Below are positions 5,704-8,507 of a stretch of 8,507 nucleotides of DNA, one piece after another. Both the position numbers and the translations under genes were made by a program. The notes beneath the pieces are model-generated. The model made no database searches and had not been told where the DNA came from. It saw only the letters and a program-made list of their open reading frames with translations. Location of the stretch: NCBI GenBank assembly GCA_934776915.1, contig CAKVNA010000030.1, positions 1 through 8,507 of the forward strand, given 5' to 3'. Source of the stretch: an uncultured Clostridia bacterium (GTDB lineage Bacteria; Bacillota; Clostridia; Christensenellales; UBA1242). Position 1 is the stretch's first letter, and each line of letters starts with the position of its first letter.

Positions 5704-7191
5704 ATGTCGGATAAAATGTGTTTTGATGATGAAAAATATCTTGCTTTGCAAAGCAAATTGATAAGAGAAAGAATGAAGCAATTTGACAACAAACTTTATA
5801 TGGAGTTTGGCGGAAAGTTGTTTGACGATATGCATGCATCAAGAGTTTTGCCTGGGTTTGATCCAAACATTCAGATTAAACTTTTGGACAACTTTAAAAA
5901 AGAAAGTGAGATAATTTTTGTTATCAATGCAAATGACATTGAGAAAAATAAAATTCGTGCGGACAATGGCATAACATATGATATGGAAGTGCTTAGACTG
6001 GCAGACATTTTTCGCAAGCGAGGGCTTGTTGTAAGTGCTTTTGTCATAACACTTTTTGCAGACCAACCAAATGCAGTGGTGTTTAAGAACAAACTGGAAA
6101 GCCTTGGGGAGAGGGTGTATATGCACTATCCAACAAAGGGCTATCCCGCAGATGTGGAAACAATCGTCAGCGATGACGGCTATGGCAAAAACCCTTACAT
6201 TGAAACTTCAAGACCACTTGTTGTTATCACCGCCCCTGGACCTGGAAGTGGAAAACTTGCCACTTGCCTTAGTCAGCTTTATCACGAATATAAGCGTGGA
6301 GTTAAGGCGGGATATGCAAAGTTTGAGAAATTTCCCGTTTGGAATTTGCCTCTTAAACACCCAGTGAACCTTGCATATGAGGCGGCAACGGCTGACCTCA
6401 AAGATGTAAATCAAATTGACTACTATCACCTTGAAAACTATGGAAAAGTGGCAGTTAGTTATAATAGGGACCTTGAGGCGTTCCCCGTTCTTAGGAATAT
6501 TATAAAGAAAATTGCGGGCAAGGATATATATTTGTCACCAACAGATATGGGCATAAACACCATTGCGGAATGTATTTTTGACGACAATGTGGCAAGAGAA
6601 AGTGCAAAGCAAGAGATAATAAGAAGATACTTAAAGGCTCTTGTTGACATAAAGCAAAATGGCACATCAAAAAATGTTGCCGAAAGAATTAAACTTTTGA
6701 TGAATGAACTGGGGCTTAGTGTTTATGACAGAAAATGTGTAAAACCAGCAGAAGAAAAAGAAGCAACCTCTCATCAACCAAGCGTTGCCATTGAACTTAA
6801 TGACGGACGAATTGTTGTTGGGCGAAGAACAATGCTTCTTAGTGCAAGTGCCAGTGCGGTGCTTAATGCTCTTAAAGTTTTGTCGGGAATTGAAGATAAG
6901 TTTGAACTCATATCCGCTCAAGTTTTAGAACCAATTTTGAATTTGAAAAAAGATGTACTTCACTCGGAAAACACAACTCTTTCTCTTAATGATGTTCTGA
7001 CTGCACTTTACATTTCTGCAAATTTGAACCCTAGTGCAAAGGTTGCTTGCGGATATATTCACAACTTAAATCACGCACAAGCACATTCAACTCATGTTTT
7101 AAGCAGAGCAGATGAAGATTGTTTGAAAAGGCTGGGACTTAATGTTTCGTGCGGGGATAAGTTCTCCACAAGCAATCTTATTGAGATTTAG
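5704..7191 (+). CDS. DUF1846 family protein, full length
   Basis: This 495-aa protein belongs to DUF1846, a family common in Firmicutes and some Actinobacteria with crystal structures but, to my knowledge, no settled function. Recognised family segments are F-D-D-E-K-Y-L near residue 7, F-G-G-K-L-F-D-D-M-H-A-S-R-V-L-P-G-F, N-K-I-R-x-D-x-G-I-T-Y-D, T-K-G-Y-P-x-D-V-x-T-I-V-S-D-x-G-Y-G, and A-P-G-P-G-S-G-K (GPGSGK at 179-184), a P-loop-like glycine-rich motif that suggests nucleotide binding. Y-A-K-F-E-x-F-P-V-W-N and Y-E-A-A-T-A-D-L-K-D-V-N follow. Length is typical and nothing is missing. No signal or membrane segment is seen, so it is cytoplasmic. It is transcribed from its own upstream region and ends at the hairpin near 7340. 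The neighbouring operon carries repeats of its N-terminal signature. Confidence 0.93.
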   Translation: MSDKMCFDDEKYLALQSKLIRERMKQFDNKLYMEFGGKLFDDMHASRVLPGFDPNIQIKLLDNFKKESEIIFVINANDIEKNKIRADNGITYDMEVLRLADIFRKRGLVVSAFVITLFADQPNAVVFKNKLESLGERVYMHYPTKGYPADVETIVSDDGYGKNPYIETSRPLVVITAPGPGSGKLATCLSQLYHEYKRGVKAGYAKFEKFPVWNLPLKHPVNLAYEAATADLKDVNQIDYYHLENYGKVAVSYNRDLEAFPVLRNIIKKIAGKDIYLSPTDMGINTIAECIFDDNVARESAKQEIIRRYLKALVDIKQNGTSKNVAERIKLLMNELGLSVYDRKCVKPAEEKEATSHQPSVAIELNDGRIVVGRRTMLLSASASAVLNALKVLSGIEDKFELISAQVLEPILNLKKDVLHSENTTLSLNDVLTALYISANLNPSAKVACGYIHNLNHAQAHSTHVLSRADEDCLKRLGLNVSCGDKFSTSNLIEI

Positions 7192-7339
7192 GATTTAATG
7201 ATTAAGATATTTGCTAGATATTGCTTTATAAGTGAGTTTTGGCAAATATGTTAGTCTAAACAGCAAACAAAAGGCGTCCGCAAAGGAATACATTAAAGAT
7301 AATTGCTACACTGCAGTTGTGAAGCATAGTTTGTGAAAT
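7192..7339. other. Spacer after DUF1846 with a marginal small open frame
   Basis: The spacer holds a plus-strand open frame, GTG 7232 to TGA 7336, of 34 aa, whose later part (QKASAKEYIKDNCYTAVV) looks protein-like. There is no ribosome binding site before the GTG, and a TAA lies directly upstream. It ends three bases before the terminator arm. It may be a decayed gene end, a small peptide or chance. Nothing else is recognised here. Confidence 0.2.
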
Positions 7340-7381
7340 AAGTTATCCACATTTTTGGACAAATTGTGGATAACTTTTTTT
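7340..7381 (+). terminator. Intrinsic terminator built from two perfect DnaA boxes
   Basis: AAGTTATCCACA (7340-7351) and TGTGGATAACTT (7365-7376) are a perfect 12-base inverted repeat. Three further A-T pairs lie inside after one T-T mismatch, and a run of seven Ts (7375-7381) follows. This fits an intrinsic terminator for the DUF1846 transcript. Each arm contains the consensus DnaA box TTATCCACA, at 7343-7351 on plus and 7373-7365 on minus. Whether DnaA binds here is inference. Confidence 0.75.
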
Positions 7382-7387
7382 CTGTTG

Positions 7388-7393
7388 CATAAT
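7388..7393 (+). promoter_or_regulatory. Candidate -10 element of the VTT membrane protein gene
   Basis: CATAAT lies so that transcription would start at about 7400, next to the ATG at 7401. A weak -35 (TTGTGG, 7364-7369) at 18 bases falls inside the right-hand DnaA box. This would make the transcript leaderless or nearly so, matching the lack of a ribosome binding site. Tentative. Confidence 0.3.
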
Positions 7394-7400
7394 AATAAAT

Positions 7401-7997
7401 ATGGAAAAAATTAGAAGCCAACAGTGGCAAGAATTTGGCATAGCAATGAGCAAACTCTTTTTGACATTCGGGCTGAGTGTTTCTTTTTTTGTTGGGCTTT
7501 ATTATTTGCTAAAAAACACTGGCTGGATTGGAAAGTTCTCTAATGTGGCTGAATTAAAGGTTATAATTTCATCTGCTGGGTTTTGGTCATATACTGTGTT
7601 TGGCGTCATTCAATTTTTGCAAGTGAGTGTTATTCCCATGCCGGCGTCTGTTAGCACCATTGTGGGAGTGATTTGCTTTGGACCTTGGATTGCCTTTGGT
7701 ATAAGTTTGTTTGCAATTTTGCTTGGGAGCATTGTGGCGTTTCTGTTGGGGAAGACTTTTGGCAGCAAGATAATTTTTTGGATTGTGGGGAGAGAAAAAG
7801 GCGAGGAGTTTTGCAAGTTGCTACTTCGGGGCAAGTGGGCATTTTTTGTTATGATGTTGTTGCCGCTGTTTCCTGACGACATTTTGTGTCTTGTTGCGGG
7901 AGCGTGCGGAATGGAGTTTAAATTTTTTCTTGTTACAAATATAATAACTAGAACTATTGGGATATTTTGCCTATGTTTTCTTGGCGGACTATTCTAG
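7401..7997 (+). CDS. TVP38/TMEM64 (VTT/DedA-like) family membrane protein
   Basis: This 198-aa integral membrane protein has hydrophobic segments at about 19-37, 58-78, 85-116, 146-170 and 175-197. Family landmarks are V77-I-P-M-P81 followed by a glycine-rich helical stretch G89...F93-G94...G100...G109...G117, the G-R-E-K-G turn (130-134), then L154-P-L-F-P158-D159-D160 with A166-G167 and M171, and the R184-T-x-G187 end. These match the VTT domain shared with DedA proteins, which are linked to lipid scrambling and envelope homeostasis. The conserved Arg that often precedes the P-x-x-P-D segment is Leu here (L154). The start ATG 7401 has no ribosome binding site, and an internal ATG at 7446 has none either. 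It is separated from DUF1846 by a terminator and converges on recR, so it is probably transcribed alone. Substrate is unknown. Confidence 0.88.
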   Translation: MEKIRSQQWQEFGIAMSKLFLTFGLSVSFFVGLYYLLKNTGWIGKFSNVAELKVIISSAGFWSYTVFGVIQFLQVSVIPMPASVSTIVGVICFGPWIAFGISLFAILLGSIVAFLLGKTFGSKIIFWIVGREKGEEFCKLLLRGKWAFFVMMLLPLFPDDILCLVAGACGMEFKFFLVTNIITRTIGIFCLCFLGGLF

Positions 7998-7998
7998 C

Positions 7999-8028
7999 AA
8001 AAAAGCCAGACAAAAGTCTGACTTTTTT
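7999..8028. terminator. Bidirectional intrinsic terminator between the VTT gene and recR
   Basis: An A-run (7999-8004) plus GCCAGAC, loop AAAA, then GTCTGAC plus a T-run (8023-8028). The plus-strand stem has a single C-A mismatch (8006/8021), which becomes a G-U wobble in the minus-strand RNA. It serves both convergent genes, and the recR stop codon (8029-8027) lies in its foot. Confidence 0.85.
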
Positions 8029-8507
8029 ACAATTCCCTTCGGGCTTCGATTGCACGAGAGAGTGTCACTTCGTCTGCATATTCAAGGTCGCTGCCCATAG
8101 ATATTCCTTGGGCAAGGCGGGTTACCTTTATGCCGAGGGGTTTTAGCAAGCGGGCGATATACATTGCGGTCGCTTCCCCTTCCACATCGGGATTGGTCGC
8201 AACAACCACTTCTGTTATTCCGCCAGCGTTTACTCTTTCCAAAAGTTCCTTAATTCTAATATCCTCTGGTCCTTTGTTTTCCAGTGGGCTTATGCAGCCA
8301 TGCAAAACATGATACACGCAGTCAAAGTTTTTCACCTTTTCTATGCTTGCAATGTCTTTTGGGTCTTTCACCACACAAACAATTGGGCTTTTCCTGTGTT
8401 TGCAAATTCCGCAAAGGTCGTCAGTGGCAAACCCACCACAAACTTTGCAAAATTTCACTTGCTCTTTGGCAACCACAATGCACTGGGCGAGGTTGCGTGC
8501 CGAGTCC
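8027..8507 (-). CDS. recR: Recombination protein RecR, 5' end cut by the window
   Basis: RecR acts with RecF and RecO to load RecA on gapped DNA. The reading frame stays open to the window edge: codons before the GTG at 8476 read DSARNLAQCI and continue family sequence, so the GTG is not the start. About 40-50 N-terminal residues (the helix-hairpin-helix part) are outside. Visible are the zinc finger C-x2-C-x8-C-x2-C (KFCKVCGGFATDDLCGIC), the Toprim domain beginning IVCVVKDPKDIASIE, Y-H-V-L-H-G-x-I-S-P-L, the T-N-P-D-x-E-G-E-A-T-A motif with acidic Toprim residues, and the C-terminal A-Q-G-I-x-M-G-S-D-L-E-Y-A-D-E-V-T-L. RecR usually ends a dnaX-ybaB-recR cluster, and the terminator right after its stop agrees with that position. 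Identification is secure. Confidence 0.97.
   Translation of the reverse strand, partial: DSARNLAQCIVVAKEQVKFCKVCGGFATDDLCGICKHRKSPIVCVVKDPKDIASIEKVKNFDCVYHVLHGCISPLENKGPEDIRIKELLERVNAGGITEVVVATNPDVEGEATAMYIARLLKPLGIKVTRLAQGISMGSDLEYADEVTLSRAIEARREL

Noticed and set aside
7340..7381. Replication origin
   Set aside because: Only two DnaA boxes are seen, placed as a hairpin with a T-run, without a box cluster, an AT-rich unwinding region or dnaA/dnaN nearby.
8474..8476. GTG at 8476 as the start of recR
   Set aside because: The frame stays open to the window edge with family-like residues and RecR needs its N-terminal helix-hairpin-helix part; the gene is simply cut by the window.

Overview
The window is AT-rich, gene-dense bacterial DNA. 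It carries strong AGGAGG-type ribosome binding sites, TTGACA/TATAAT-type promoters and compact hairpin-plus-T-run terminators. A DUF1846 protein, a YjzC-like small protein, a TVP38/TMEM64-type membrane protein and RecR together suggest a low-GC Gram-positive (Clostridia-like Firmicute). This is inference from gene content, and no finer taxonomy is claimed.

Layout. Positions 1-1753 hold two minus-strand genes: a PaaI-type hotdog thioesterase (86-622) and a short-chain dehydrogenase/reductase (839-1753) with its own extended -10 promoter. The gap 1754-2051 is divergent. It holds that promoter, a protein-like open stretch on the minus strand with no good start (1820-1978), and a near-consensus plus-strand promoter (1999-2027). 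That promoter drives a self-contained two-gene unit, 2052-5296, of two paralogous proteins I do not recognise (476 and 599 aa), closed by a hairpin terminator. The second paralog adds an acidic N-terminal extension with six copies of an F-[D/N]-E-E-x-F-L motif.

The plus-strand terminator at 5295-5330 is shared with a convergent 52-aa gene (5329-5487, minus) that resembles YjzC. Overlapping divergent promoter candidates then lead into a full-length DUF1846 gene (5704-7191). Its N-terminus carries the same F-D-x-E-K-[F/Y]-L signature that is repeated in the neighbouring paralog. The DUF1846 unit ends at a hairpin whose two arms each contain a perfect TTATCCACA DnaA box. A TVP38/TMEM64-type (VTT) membrane protein follows (7401-7997), then a bidirectional terminator, then recR on the minus strand, cut by the window end.

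How the genes relate. The thioesterase and SDR are ordinary metabolic genes and RecR is housekeeping recombination repair. The least understood part is 2052-7191. There a tandem pair of unknown paralogs, one with a repeat tail, sits next to a DUF1846 P-loop-like protein that shares the repeat signature. A functional link between them is only a hypothesis. No RNA genes, insertion sequences, CRISPR arrays or phage genes were seen.
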